Of a stretch of 64,000 nucleotides of DNA, positions 16,358 to 24,528 are shown one piece after another. A model generated the notes under the pieces. It was not told the DNA's origin, did no database searches, and saw only the letters and a list, made by a program, of their open reading frames with translations. The stretch comes from Roseiflexus castenholzii DSM 13941 (GTDB lineage Bacteria; Chloroflexota; Chloroflexia; Chloroflexales; Roseiflexaceae). The position numbers and the translations under genes were made by a program. Position 1 is the stretch's first letter; each line of letters opens with the position of its first letter. The DNA is taken from assembly GCF_000017805.1 (NCBI RefSeq), contig NC_009767.1, forward strand, positions 2,356,001 through 2,420,000, written 5' to 3'.

Positions 16358-18970
16358 CTACTCCTCGCGTAACGCCAGCGCCGGTGAGGTGCGCCCCATG
16401 CGCCACGCCGGGTACAGTCCCGCCAGCAGCGCCGCTACGACTGCCACGGCAACCGCCTGCGCAAACAGTGCGCCGTTCAACTCGAAAAGAAGCGTCCAGC
16501 CAAACGAACGACGGTTGATGACATAGACCAGCACTGCCGCCATCATCACCCCAACCGGAATCGCCAGCACTCCTGCGAATAACCCCATCAACCCGGTCTG
16601 CCCGACGACCAGCCCCCACAACTGGCGCGGCGTCAAGCCGTTGGCGCGCAGCACCCCCATCTCGCGCGCCCGTTCGAGTTGCAGCGCCATGAGCGCCGAA
16701 AGAATGCCGATGAATGCCACGATCGTCGCCAGAAGTTGCAAGACGGTCGTGATCGCAAACGTGCGGTCGAAAATCGCCATTGAGGTTTCGCGCAACCCGC
16801 GGTTCGAGACGATATTGACCGCCAGACCAGGCGGCATGCGCGCGCGCAGGTCGCGCACCAGTTCATCGACATCCACTCCCGGTTCAACATACACCCCCAG
16901 CGACGAGAGCGCCCCGTCATCCCACCATGCCTGGTACACGGCAAGGTCGATCATCGCCACGCCTTGGTCGCTGCCGTAATCGTAGAAGACGCCGGCAATT
17001 GGGAACTGCCGCTCGCCGCGGTCGGTCAGCAAGGTCAGCGTATCGCCAGGGCGCAGATTGTGGCGGTATGCCAGCGGCTCCGAGATCAACGCCGCACCGC
17101 TGGCGAACGCCCGCCAGACGGCAGGTTCATCGACAGCGCCAACCCACTGGAAGACCCGGTAATCCGCCGGGGTGACATCCAGCGCAATGGTCAACAGCGG
17201 ACCGACGCTGCTCTCGATGGTCGCGCTGCGGTAGCGGCGGTAGCGTTCGATGCCCGGCGCTTCGACAATGCGAGCAATCGCTTCGTTCGGCAGCGGCGAA
17301 TCAAGACGGTTGCCGCGCGCGCTTGGCGCGGAGACGAAAATATCGGCGCGGATGGTGTTTTCCAGCCAGCGCTCGACCGTTGTGCGAAAACTGCTCACCA
17401 TCAGACCGACGCCAATCGTGACCGAGACGGCGATCATCAGGGCAGCGACCGCAACCGACGTGCGGCTGAGCGACGCTACAATGTCGCGCGCTGCCATCCG
17501 CCCCAGCAGCCCGAAGGCGCGACCGGTCGCCGGGCGCGCGATGTTGGCGAGACCTTGCGTGATGAGCGGTGTCAGCGCGGCTGCGCCAATGGTGAGCGCC
17601 AGCAACCCGCCGAAACTTAACGTCAGGCTGCGCCCCGGAACGGCGAGTAACCCAAGCCCGACCGCCAGTAGCGCCGCGCCGACGAGCGCGGCGGTGCGCA
17701 CCGCCCGTTGTATCCGTTCTTCATATGACGAACGGCGCAGCACGGTGCGCGGCGGGGTCAGCGTCGCTTCCGTCGCCGGAACCGCAGCCGCGCCGAGCGT
17801 TGCCGCTACGCCCAGCGCGAACCCTTTCAACAACACGCCAGGCGACAATTCGACCGAACGCACCGTGACCGCGAAGTAGAGATCATTGATCGTTTGCGTC
17901 ACCAATCCAACGAGACCGCGCCCCAGCGCGATGCCGAGCGCCAGGCCCGCCAGCGCGCCGATTAGTCCGATCAGCAACGCTTCACCCAGCACCAGCGCAA
18001 AAATCTGCCGCCGCGCCACACCGATGCAGCGGAGCGTTCCCAGCATGGTGCGCCGCTGCACCACCGAGAAGGTCATCGTGTTGTAGATCAGGAACATGCC
18101 GACGACCAGCGCCAGCAGGCTGAGGGCGGACAGATTCAACTCGAACGCTGCGGTCATTTGCTGGATCGCGTTGCTGCGTTGCTCAGGGCGTTCGATGCGC
18201 GCGCTGGGAGGAAGCGTCGCGGCAATCCGTTGCAGCAGCGCCTCCCCTGCCGCACCTTCGGGAACGATCAGGTCGATGCTGCTCAACCTGCCAACGCTTC
18301 CCATCCATTCCTGCGCCGTCGCCACATCGACGATCAACAGCCCGTCGAGCGCGCGTCGGCTGGCGTCATCGGCAGGCTCTAACAGCCCGACTATTTCCGC
18401 TTCGACCGGCGTTGCGCCGATCATCAGGGGCAGGCGCGTACCGCCGGCAATGCCGAACTCGCGCGCAGTTTCCGCTGAGAGCAGCGCCGCGCCGGGGCGT
18501 GTCATCAGCAATCCGTAACACCCAAATCCCTGGCACCCCTCCTGCGCCGGGGATGTCCGGTCAAGCGTCGCGCCCTCGCCGGGTGCGCCAGCGAGCCACG
18601 GACGGAACGGCGCTTCCACAACCGGGTCGATCCCCAGGACACGAAGCGTCAATCCGCTGCGATCCGGCGCAACAGCTTCCCCCTCCACCAATGGCGCCGC
18701 TGCACGTACCTTCAGATCAATCCGTAACTGGCGGTAGACTTCTTCCGGTATACCCGAAGGTCCGCCGACGATCCGGTGGGTTGCGCGCCCGGTCAACGTC
18801 TCCGTTGAAAGGAGAAACGCCCGTCGCGCGCTGTCGTTCGCCAGGTCGATGGAGACCACCACGGCAACCCCCAAAGCAACCCCCAGCACTGCCAGACCAA
18901 ATTGCCATGGATGGCGCAGGATATAGCGGAGTGATGTGTTCAGAAGCGTCAACGGCATAGGATGTCTCAT
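16358..18970 (-). CDS. FtsX-like ABC transporter permease
   Basis: An 870-residue inner-membrane permease of the MacB/FtsX/LolC type. One helix near the N-terminus (about 22-42, FGLAVLGVALGVAVVVSID) is followed by a large extracytoplasmic domain, a first FtsX bundle (about 275-400, with RRTMLGTLRCIGVARRQIFA), a central helix pair, a second extracytoplasmic domain and a last FtsX bundle (about 745-860, ending AREMGVLRANGLTPRQLWGL and GLYPAWRMGRTSPALALRE). This double-FtsX layout is typical of devB/LolCE-like exporters. No ATP-binding partner is adjacent. Its start overlaps the stop of the upstream amidohydrolase (ATGA), so the two are probably co-translated; the substrate is unknown. Confidence 0.88.
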   Translation of the reverse strand: MRHPMPLTLLNTSLRYILRHPWQFGLAVLGVALGVAVVVSIDLANDSARRAFLLSTETLTGRATHRIVGGPSGIPEEVYRQLRIDLKVRAAAPLVEGEAVAPDRSGLTLRVLGIDPVVEAPFRPWLAGAPGEGATLDRTSPAQEGCQGFGCYGLLMTRPGAALLSAETAREFGIAGGTRLPLMIGATPVEAEIVGLLEPADDASRRALDGLLIVDVATAQEWMGSVGRLSSIDLIVPEGAAGEALLQRIAATLPPSARIERPEQRSNAIQQMTAAFELNLSALSLLALVVGMFLIYNTMTFSVVQRRTMLGTLRCIGVARRQIFALVLGEALLIGLIGALAGLALGIALGRGLVGLVTQTINDLYFAVTVRSVELSPGVLLKGFALGVAATLGAAAVPATEATLTPPRTVLRRSSYEERIQRAVRTAALVGAALLAVGLGLLAVPGRSLTLSFGGLLALTIGAAALTPLITQGLANIARPATGRAFGLLGRMAARDIVASLSRTSVAVAALMIAVSVTIGVGLMVSSFRTTVERWLENTIRADIFVSAPSARGNRLDSPLPNEAIARIVEAPGIERYRRYRSATIESSVGPLLTIALDVTPADYRVFQWVGAVDEPAVWRAFASGAALISEPLAYRHNLRPGDTLTLLTDRGERQFPIAGVFYDYGSDQGVAMIDLAVYQAWWDDGALSSLGVYVEPGVDVDELVRDLRARMPPGLAVNIVSNRGLRETSMAIFDRTFAITTVLQLLATIVAFIGILSALMALQLERAREMGVLRANGLTPRQLWGLVVGQTGLMGLFAGVLAIPVGVMMAAVLVYVINRRSFGWTLLFELNGALFAQAVAVAVVAALLAGLYPAWRMGRTSPALALREE

Positions 18971-20577
18971 TGTTCGTACATAATCTTCCCGCCAGCAATG
19001 GTCATGACGACGGAAATTTCCGGTATGCGCTCAGGTTCAACAGTTAGCGGATCGCCATCGAGCACGGCAATATCGGCGTACATGCCCGGCGCCAGCGCGC
19101 CCTGCTCATGCTCGGCGAAGGCGGCATACGCACTGCCCCAGGTGTAACTACGTAACGCATCCATCAAACCGATTGCCTGATGTGCGGCGATTGTGCGACC
19201 ATTGTGCGCCTTGCGCGTCACTGCCGCCGCAATCCCCTGGAGGGGCGCGAAATCTGGCAACACCGGGTTATCTGATCCATTGGCGAGGATGACCCCGGCG
19301 CGTTGCAAGGCGCCCCAGGCGTGCCCCCACGGCGCCAGCCCGGGTCCTAACCTGGTCACGTCGCCTTCTTCCCACCAGGTGAAGCACGACTGAATGGCGG
19401 CGATCACCTCCAGGCGCGCGAAGCGCTCCGGCAACCCGGCATGCACAACTTCGACGTGCTCGATGCGGTGACGATGATTGGCGCGCGGATATGCGGTAAG
19501 TGCGCGTTCATACGCATCGAGCGCCATTGCCACGGCTGCATCGCCAATGGCGTGGATGGCAACCTGGAATCCGGCGCGATGCGCGCGCAACACCCGCGCA
19601 TCGAGTTCTTCTGCTGGCACGAGTGGAAAACCAGAGTTGCCCGGCTCATCGCCATATCCCTCGCTGAGCCACGCCGTCCCGCCGCCGAGTGTCCCGTCGG
19701 CGAAATACTTGATCGCCCCGAAACGCAACCAGGCGTCGTTGCGCCAGGCCTCCTGCGACTCGCCCGCTTCCGCCGCCTGGAGCATCGCTTCTGCCACGGC
19801 GCCGTATGCCAGTGCATACATGCGTAGCCCCGTACCACCATCGCGGATGAGGTCGTTCACGATCTTCAGATCATGCAGACCGGCGATATGCCCGAGCGCC
19901 GCTTCCCCAATCGCAACGATGCCGCGTTTGTGGTACTCTCGTGCTGCATCCCGCACGCCGGCGTGCCAATCGATGGAAGGCGCTTCGACCACATGCATTG
20001 CCAGCGCCATTGCCGCTTCGAGCAGCACGCCGGTTGGACTTCCATCACTGTCGCGCTCGATTCGGCCGCCTGGCGGGTCGGGCGTGGCGGCAGTGATGCC
20101 GGCGCGCGTCAGTGCAACAGAATTCGCCAGCGCCACATGATTGCAGGCGCGATAGATCAGGAGCGGATGACCGGGAACGGCAGCGTCGAGTTCTGCGCGT
20201 GTCGGATGGCGGCGTTCCGTCAGTCGCCCCTGGTCATGTCCCACAGCGACGATCCATTCCCCCGGCGGTCGTCGCATCGCTTCCGCGCGCAGCCGTTCCA
20301 GCAGCGCAGCGATGCTCGTCGTATCCCATAGCGCCACGCGGGTGCGGCTGCGCACATAACTCAACAGGTGCTGATGCGAATCGTGAAACGCCGGAATGAC
20401 AGCGTATTCGGACGGCAGACGCACCGTGCGCGTCGATGCTCCCGCAAGCGCCTCGATGTCGTCCGCCGGTCCTGCTGCAAGAATGCGGTCGCCGCCAATG
20501 GCGATGGCGCCGCACGTCATTGGTGCGGTGACCATCGGATAAATTGTTGCCCCGGAGAGGATGGTGTCTGGGATCAT
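18967..20577 (-). CDS. Amidohydrolase (YtcJ-like)
   Basis: A 536-residue metal-dependent amidohydrolase of the YtcJ/N-substituted-formamide-deformylase group. Landmarks are the N-terminal VIPAFHDSHQHLL metal motif, the GVLLEAAMALAMHV region, RFGAIKYFADGTLGG with the bridging lysine, FQVAIHAIGDAAV, HRHRIEHVEVV, and ILANGSDNPVLPDFAPLQGI with the catalytic aspartate, ending with the usual APGMYADIAVLDGDPL tail. The start at 20577 follows a CAGAGG site; a longer open frame upstream adds 19 residues without family character. The substrate is not predictable. It is translationally coupled to the FtsX-type permease. Confidence 0.88.
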   Translation of the reverse strand: MIPDTILSGATIYPMVTAPMTCGAIAIGGDRILAAGPADDIEALAGASTRTVRLPSEYAVIPAFHDSHQHLLSYVRSRTRVALWDTTSIAALLERLRAEAMRRPPGEWIVAVGHDQGRLTERRHPTRAELDAAVPGHPLLIYRACNHVALANSVALTRAGITAATPDPPGGRIERDSDGSPTGVLLEAAMALAMHVVEAPSIDWHAGVRDAAREYHKRGIVAIGEAALGHIAGLHDLKIVNDLIRDGGTGLRMYALAYGAVAEAMLQAAEAGESQEAWRNDAWLRFGAIKYFADGTLGGGTAWLSEGYGDEPGNSGFPLVPAEELDARVLRAHRAGFQVAIHAIGDAAVAMALDAYERALTAYPRANHRHRIEHVEVVHAGLPERFARLEVIAAIQSCFTWWEEGDVTRLGPGLAPWGHAWGALQRAGVILANGSDNPVLPDFAPLQGIAAAVTRKAHNGRTIAAHQAIGLMDALRSYTWGSAYAAFAEHEQGALAPGMYADIAVLDGDPLTVEPERIPEISVVMTIAGGKIMYEQ

Positions 20578-20802
20578 GGCCTCTGAATGGTGCTGGAAGG
20601 ACTTACATATCGTCATGGTACCTGATTTTTTCAAGAACTGAGAACTGAGAAGTGGTATCAGAGGTTCGCTTTTCTGACCTTTCGACCTGTAATCTGTCCA
20701 CGCTCAACGTGCGATGTGCAATACCTGCCTGCCACCTGAAACCATCCCCGAAAGCGCCCACCCGGGGCGTCCCTGCCTGCCACCTGCCTTTACTGCCGTC
20801 TT

Positions 20803-20830
20803 TTGCGACCTGTGCTCCAAATGGTATAAT
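20803..20830 (+). promoter_or_regulatory. Probable sigma-70-type promoter of moeA
   Basis: TTGCGA (20803-20808) and a perfect TATAAT (20825-20830) are separated by 16 bases, 37 bases upstream of the first moeA start. The rest of the 290-base gap (20578-20867) holds only simple repeated phrases (aactgagaactgagaa; cctgcctgccacctg twice). Confidence 0.6.
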
Positions 20831-20867
20831 TATTCACAACCATTATCTCACATAAGCAGGAGCGTCT

Positions 20868-22097
20868 ATGCCTGATCTGTTTCAGGTAGTGACCGTCGCC
20901 GAGGCGCGTGCCCGCCTTGGCGCTCACATCGTTCCTCTATCACGGCGCGAGGTGATCCCGCTCCACGAGGCGCTCGACCGGGTGCTGGCTGAAGAGTTGC
21001 GCTCACCGGTCGATCTCCCTGCTTTTCCGCGCTCCACAGTGGATGGTTTTGCGGTGCGCGCTGTGGACACCTATGGCGCCAGCGAGAGTCTTCCAGCCTA
21101 CCTGACACTCTGTGGCGAGGTTCCGATGGGTCGCGCGCCCGAATTCACCGTCACTTCGGGAGAGGCTGCGCTCATCCACACAGGCGGGATGCTCCCTTCC
21201 GGCAGTGACAGCGTCGTGATGGTCGAGTATACGCAGCGCCTCGATCCCACGATGATCGAAGTCGTGCGCCCCGTGGCGATTGGCGAAAACGTCATCCCCG
21301 TTGGCGAGGATGTATCGCGGGGTGATCTGCTCTTCCCCCGCGGTCACCGGCTCCGTCCGCAGGACCTCGGAGGGTTGGCAGGCGTCGGCATTGTGCGCGT
21401 CCCTGTCGTTGCCCGTCCGCGCGTCGCTATCCTTGCCTCAGGCGACGAGATCATTCCTGCCGACGCCGACGTGGCGCCCGGACAAGTGCGCGACATCAAC
21501 AGTTATACGATTGCCGCTCTGGTGCGGCGTGCCGGTGGTGAGCCTGTTCTTTGCGGCATTGCTCCGGACGATCCGACCATTTTGGATCGAATGGCGCGCA
21601 GCGCGCTCGAAGGCGCCGATCTTCTCGTGCTCTCCGCCGGCAGTTCGGTAAGCGCGCGCGACTATACAGTCCGCGTGATTGAGGCGCTCGGCGCTCCAGG
21701 AGTGCTGGTGCACGGGGTGGCCATTCACCCTGGTAAGCCCACGATCATTGCCGTGGCTGATGAACGGCCCGTCTTCGGCTTGCCCGGCAACCCGGTCTCA
21801 GCGATCATCGCCTTTGGTCTTTTTGTCGCTCCGGCGCTGCGCCGACTCCAAGGCGCCCTTGAGGTGGACCCGCCGACCGTCCAGGCTGTTCTGACGCTTA
21901 ATATTGCCTCGAAACCTGGACGCGAGGACTTTGTGCCGGTGCGCCTCGAGCGGCGTGATGGGGCGCTGCGAGCCGAACCGGTGTTTGGGAAGTCGAATCT
22001 GATCTACACTCTGGCGCACGCCGATGGTCTTGTGCGCGTTCCTCTCGATTTGAGCGGGCTGTACGCTGGTGATACGGTGGAGGTCGTGCTGTTCTGA
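20868..22097 (+). CDS. moeA: Molybdopterin molybdotransferase MoeA
   Basis: MoeA inserts molybdate (or, in some paralogues, tungstate) into adenylylated molybdopterin made by MogA/MoaB. The 409-residue length and motifs fit: LPAFPRSTVDGFAVRA, GEAALIHTGGMLPSGSDSVVMVEYT, the MogA-like domain with RVAILASGDEI and LVLSAGSSVSARDYT, and VFGLPGNPVSAIIAF, followed by the small C-terminal beta-barrel. A GCAGGAGCG ribosome site precedes the start. It is followed by a second, fused moeA and then by convergent MoaD-like and aldehyde oxidoreductase genes, which suggests service to that enzyme. Confidence 0.95.
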   Translation: MPDLFQVVTVAEARARLGAHIVPLSRREVIPLHEALDRVLAEELRSPVDLPAFPRSTVDGFAVRAVDTYGASESLPAYLTLCGEVPMGRAPEFTVTSGEAALIHTGGMLPSGSDSVVMVEYTQRLDPTMIEVVRPVAIGENVIPVGEDVSRGDLLFPRGHRLRPQDLGGLAGVGIVRVPVVARPRVAILASGDEIIPADADVAPGQVRDINSYTIAALVRRAGGEPVLCGIAPDDPTILDRMARSALEGADLLVLSAGSSVSARDYTVRVIEALGAPGVLVHGVAIHPGKPTIIAVADERPVFGLPGNPVSAIIAFGLFVAPALRRLQGALEVDPPTVQAVLTLNIASKPGREDFVPVRLERRDGALRAEPVFGKSNLIYTLAHADGLVRVPLDLSGLYAGDTVEVVLF

Positions 22098-22159
22098 CTC
22101 AGGGCTTTGCAGCGCAGTGCTGACGATGATCGTCGGTGTAGCGCCATTGAGAGGTCTCT

Positions 22160-24103
22160 ATGTCACGACGACGCTACTATCTTGAGGATCGCGCCCTGGA
22201 TGATGCGGTAGCCCGCTTTGAGGCGGCGATTGAGCGCGTTGGCGGACTGCATCCGCTGGACGGCGAGACTGTTCCTCTGGCTGAGGCGCGGGACCGCGTC
22301 ACAGCCGCTCCGGTGTGGGCAGCCCGTTCTGTGCCTCACTACCACGCAGCAGCCATGGATGGCATCGCCGTGCGCGCCGCCACGACCGCCGGCGCGACCG
22401 AGTCGTCGCCGCTGACCCTCGCGCTTGGCGAGCAGGCAGTCTGGGTCGATACCGGCGACCCGATGCCGCCCGGCGCTGATGCTGTGGTGATGGCCGAGCA
22501 CGTTCAGGTGCTCGACGATACGACTGTGGCGATCACCGCTGCGGTAGCGCCTTGGCAGCATGTGCGACCGATGGGTGAGGACATCGTTGCGACCGAACTG
22601 GTCGTCCCTGAAGGTGTGCGCTTGCGCCCGGTCGATCTGGGAGCGATCGCTGCCGCCGGTCACGCAACTGTCAGCGTGCGGCGACGTCCGCGTGTGGCGA
22701 TTATCCCCACCGGCACCGAGTTAGTCACGCCCGAAGCGGCTGCCGAGCGCGAGGCGATAGGTCATCCGGTGCGCGCCGGTGAGATCATCGAGTTTAACTC
22801 ACTGATCCTCTCCGGTATGGTCGAGGAGTGGGGCGGCCTGCCTACGCGCCTGCCCCCTGTGCCTGACCGGCAGGATTTGTTGCGTGCTGTCATTGTGAGC
22901 GCTATCGACCACCACGATGTCATTGTGGTCAATGCCGGATCGTCAGCCGGCGCCGAGGACTACACGGCGACCGTGCTCGCTGAACTTGGCGAGGTGGCCG
23001 TCCATGGAGTGGCTATTCGTCCCGGACACCCCGTGATCCTCGGTGTGGCGGGCGGGAAGCCGGCTCTGGGACTGCCCGGCTATCCCGTATCGGCAGCGCT
23101 CACCGCCGAACTGTTCCTCCGTCCACTGCTGTACCGGCTCCTGGGTCTCACCCCGCCGCCCCGCCCTGAGGTGACGGCGACGATCAGTCGCAAACTGCTC
23201 TCGCCGCTGGGCGAGGATGAGTTCGTGCGCGTCACGCTGGGTCGGGTGGATGGGCGACTCATCGCTACGCCGCTGGCGCGGGGTGCGGGTGTGGTGATGT
23301 CCCTTGTTCGTGCCGACGGACGCGCGCGCATTCCCCGTTTCTCCGAGGGTCTCCATGCAGGCGCCGAGGTTACTGTCGAACTCCTGCGCGATCAGGCTGA
23401 GATTGAGTCAACCATCGTTGTCATCGGCAGCCACGATCTGGCGCTCGACCTGCTGGCAAGTCATGTGCGACGCGCCGGTCGGCGCCTCAGTTCAGCCAAT
23501 GTGGGCAGCCTGGGCGGTCTGATGGCGCTTAAGCGTCGCGATGCCCACCTTGCTGGCGTGCACCTCCTTGATGAGGAGACCGGCGAGTATAACGCCTCGT
23601 ATATACGGCGTCTATTGCCGGACGAAGAGATTGTGCTGGTTCATCTGGCGTACCGCGAGCAGGGCTTTCTCGTGGCGCCGGGTAACCCGCTTGGGCTGAG
23701 CAGGCTGCGTGATCTGGCGCGTCCCGGCGTGCGCTTCGTCAACCGGCAGCGTGGATCGGGGACACGTATGCTGCTCGATTATCAATTGCGTCTGGAAGGG
23801 ATAGACCCCAGCGCCATTACCGGCTATCAGCGCGAGGAGTTCACGCACATGGCGGTTGCTGCGGCAGTGCAGAGCGGCGCTGCGGATGTGGGTCTTGGTA
23901 TCAGCGCCGCTGCGCGCGCTCTTGGTCTTGCCTTTATCCCCCTCTTCAGCGAGCGCTATGATCTGGCCGTTCCGCGTCGTCACTGGGAGAGCGAGTTGTT
24001 GGCGCCACTGCGGCAGATACTTTTCGAATCGGCGTATCGCAGCGCCGTCGAATCGCTGGGTGGCTACAACGTGGATCGGATGGGTGAAGAGGTGCGGGTC
24101 TGA
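22160..24103 (+). CDS. MoeA fused to a C-terminal periplasmic-binding-like (LysR-substrate/PBP) domain
   Basis: A 647-residue fusion. Residues 1 to about 405 are a complete MoeA (HYHAAAMDGIAVRAA, PGADAVVMAEHV, GTELVTP, VVNAGSSAGAEDYT, LGLPGYPVSAAL). Residues about 415-640 are a PBP-like domain (VVIGSHDLALDLLA, GSLGGLMALKRRDAHLAGVHL, GVRFVNRQRGSGTRMLLDYQL, AAAVQSGAADVGLGISAAA) of the kind also seen in molybdate-responsive proteins. Such MoeA-PBP fusions occur in archaea and some bacteria; the added domain may bind the oxyanion or a precursor, which is inference. Two paralogous moeA genes in tandem suggest a division between molybdenum and tungsten insertion. Confidence 0.92.
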   Translation: MSRRRYYLEDRALDDAVARFEAAIERVGGLHPLDGETVPLAEARDRVTAAPVWAARSVPHYHAAAMDGIAVRAATTAGATESSPLTLALGEQAVWVDTGDPMPPGADAVVMAEHVQVLDDTTVAITAAVAPWQHVRPMGEDIVATELVVPEGVRLRPVDLGAIAAAGHATVSVRRRPRVAIIPTGTELVTPEAAAEREAIGHPVRAGEIIEFNSLILSGMVEEWGGLPTRLPPVPDRQDLLRAVIVSAIDHHDVIVVNAGSSAGAEDYTATVLAELGEVAVHGVAIRPGHPVILGVAGGKPALGLPGYPVSAALTAELFLRPLLYRLLGLTPPPRPEVTATISRKLLSPLGEDEFVRVTLGRVDGRLIATPLARGAGVVMSLVRADGRARIPRFSEGLHAGAEVTVELLRDQAEIESTIVVIGSHDLALDLLASHVRRAGRRLSSANVGSLGGLMALKRRDAHLAGVHLLDEETGEYNASYIRRLLPDEEIVLVHLAYREQGFLVAPGNPLGLSRLRDLARPGVRFVNRQRGSGTRMLLDYQLRLEGIDPSAITGYQREEFTHMAVAAAVQSGAADVGLGISAAARALGLAFIPLFSERYDLAVPRRHWESELLAPLRQILFESAYRSAVESLGGYNVDRMGEEVRV

Positions 24104-24184
24104 CGCACAGGCTACGTTCTGCTTAATTGCTCACTCGAGGACGGGCAACGCAAGGCGCCCGGATCGAGCGAGCAGCCATCGGTT

Positions 24185-24463
24185 TCACCCTCCAGCCACA
24201 GCGGGAAAGATATCGATTGTATCACCCGCCTGGATCAGCGTTTCGACCCCGTTCGGAAGGTACGGCGCGTCGCGACCATTGACGAACACATGCACGTGGG
24301 GATAAAGGTTCCCCTCATCGTTCAGCAATTCCTGGCGCAGTTTCGGGAAGCGCGTTACCACGGCGTCGATCAATTGCTGAACCGTCAGATTCTCGCCAAC
24401 ATCGAAATGCACGGTTCGACTGCCGACAATCGGGCGAAGAGTGGCATAGAAATTCACTTGCAT
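24185..24463 (-). CDS. MoaD/ThiS-family sulfur carrier
   Basis: A 92-residue ubiquitin-fold protein that ends in Gly-Gly (PAVAGG), the C-terminus that is adenylylated and thiocarboxylated in sulfur carriers. It begins MQVNFYATLRPIVGSR and has the loop LPNGVETLIQAGDTIDIFP typical of the MoaD branch, which supplies sulfur for the molybdopterin dithiolene. It lies 65 bases downstream of the aldehyde oxidoreductase on the same strand, the arrangement often seen for AOR-associated MoaD proteins. The ribosome site is weak, consistent with read-through translation from the upstream gene. Confidence 0.9.
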   Translation of the reverse strand: MQVNFYATLRPIVGSRTVHFDVGENLTVQQLIDAVVTRFPKLRQELLNDEGNLYPHVHVFVNGRDAPYLPNGVETLIQAGDTIDIFPAVAGG

Positions 24464-24528
24464 CGCGCTTGAGTTGGTGCATGAGGACGAGGCAGGCGTT
24501 TCGATGCACCCGCCTCGTCTACTGGCTG

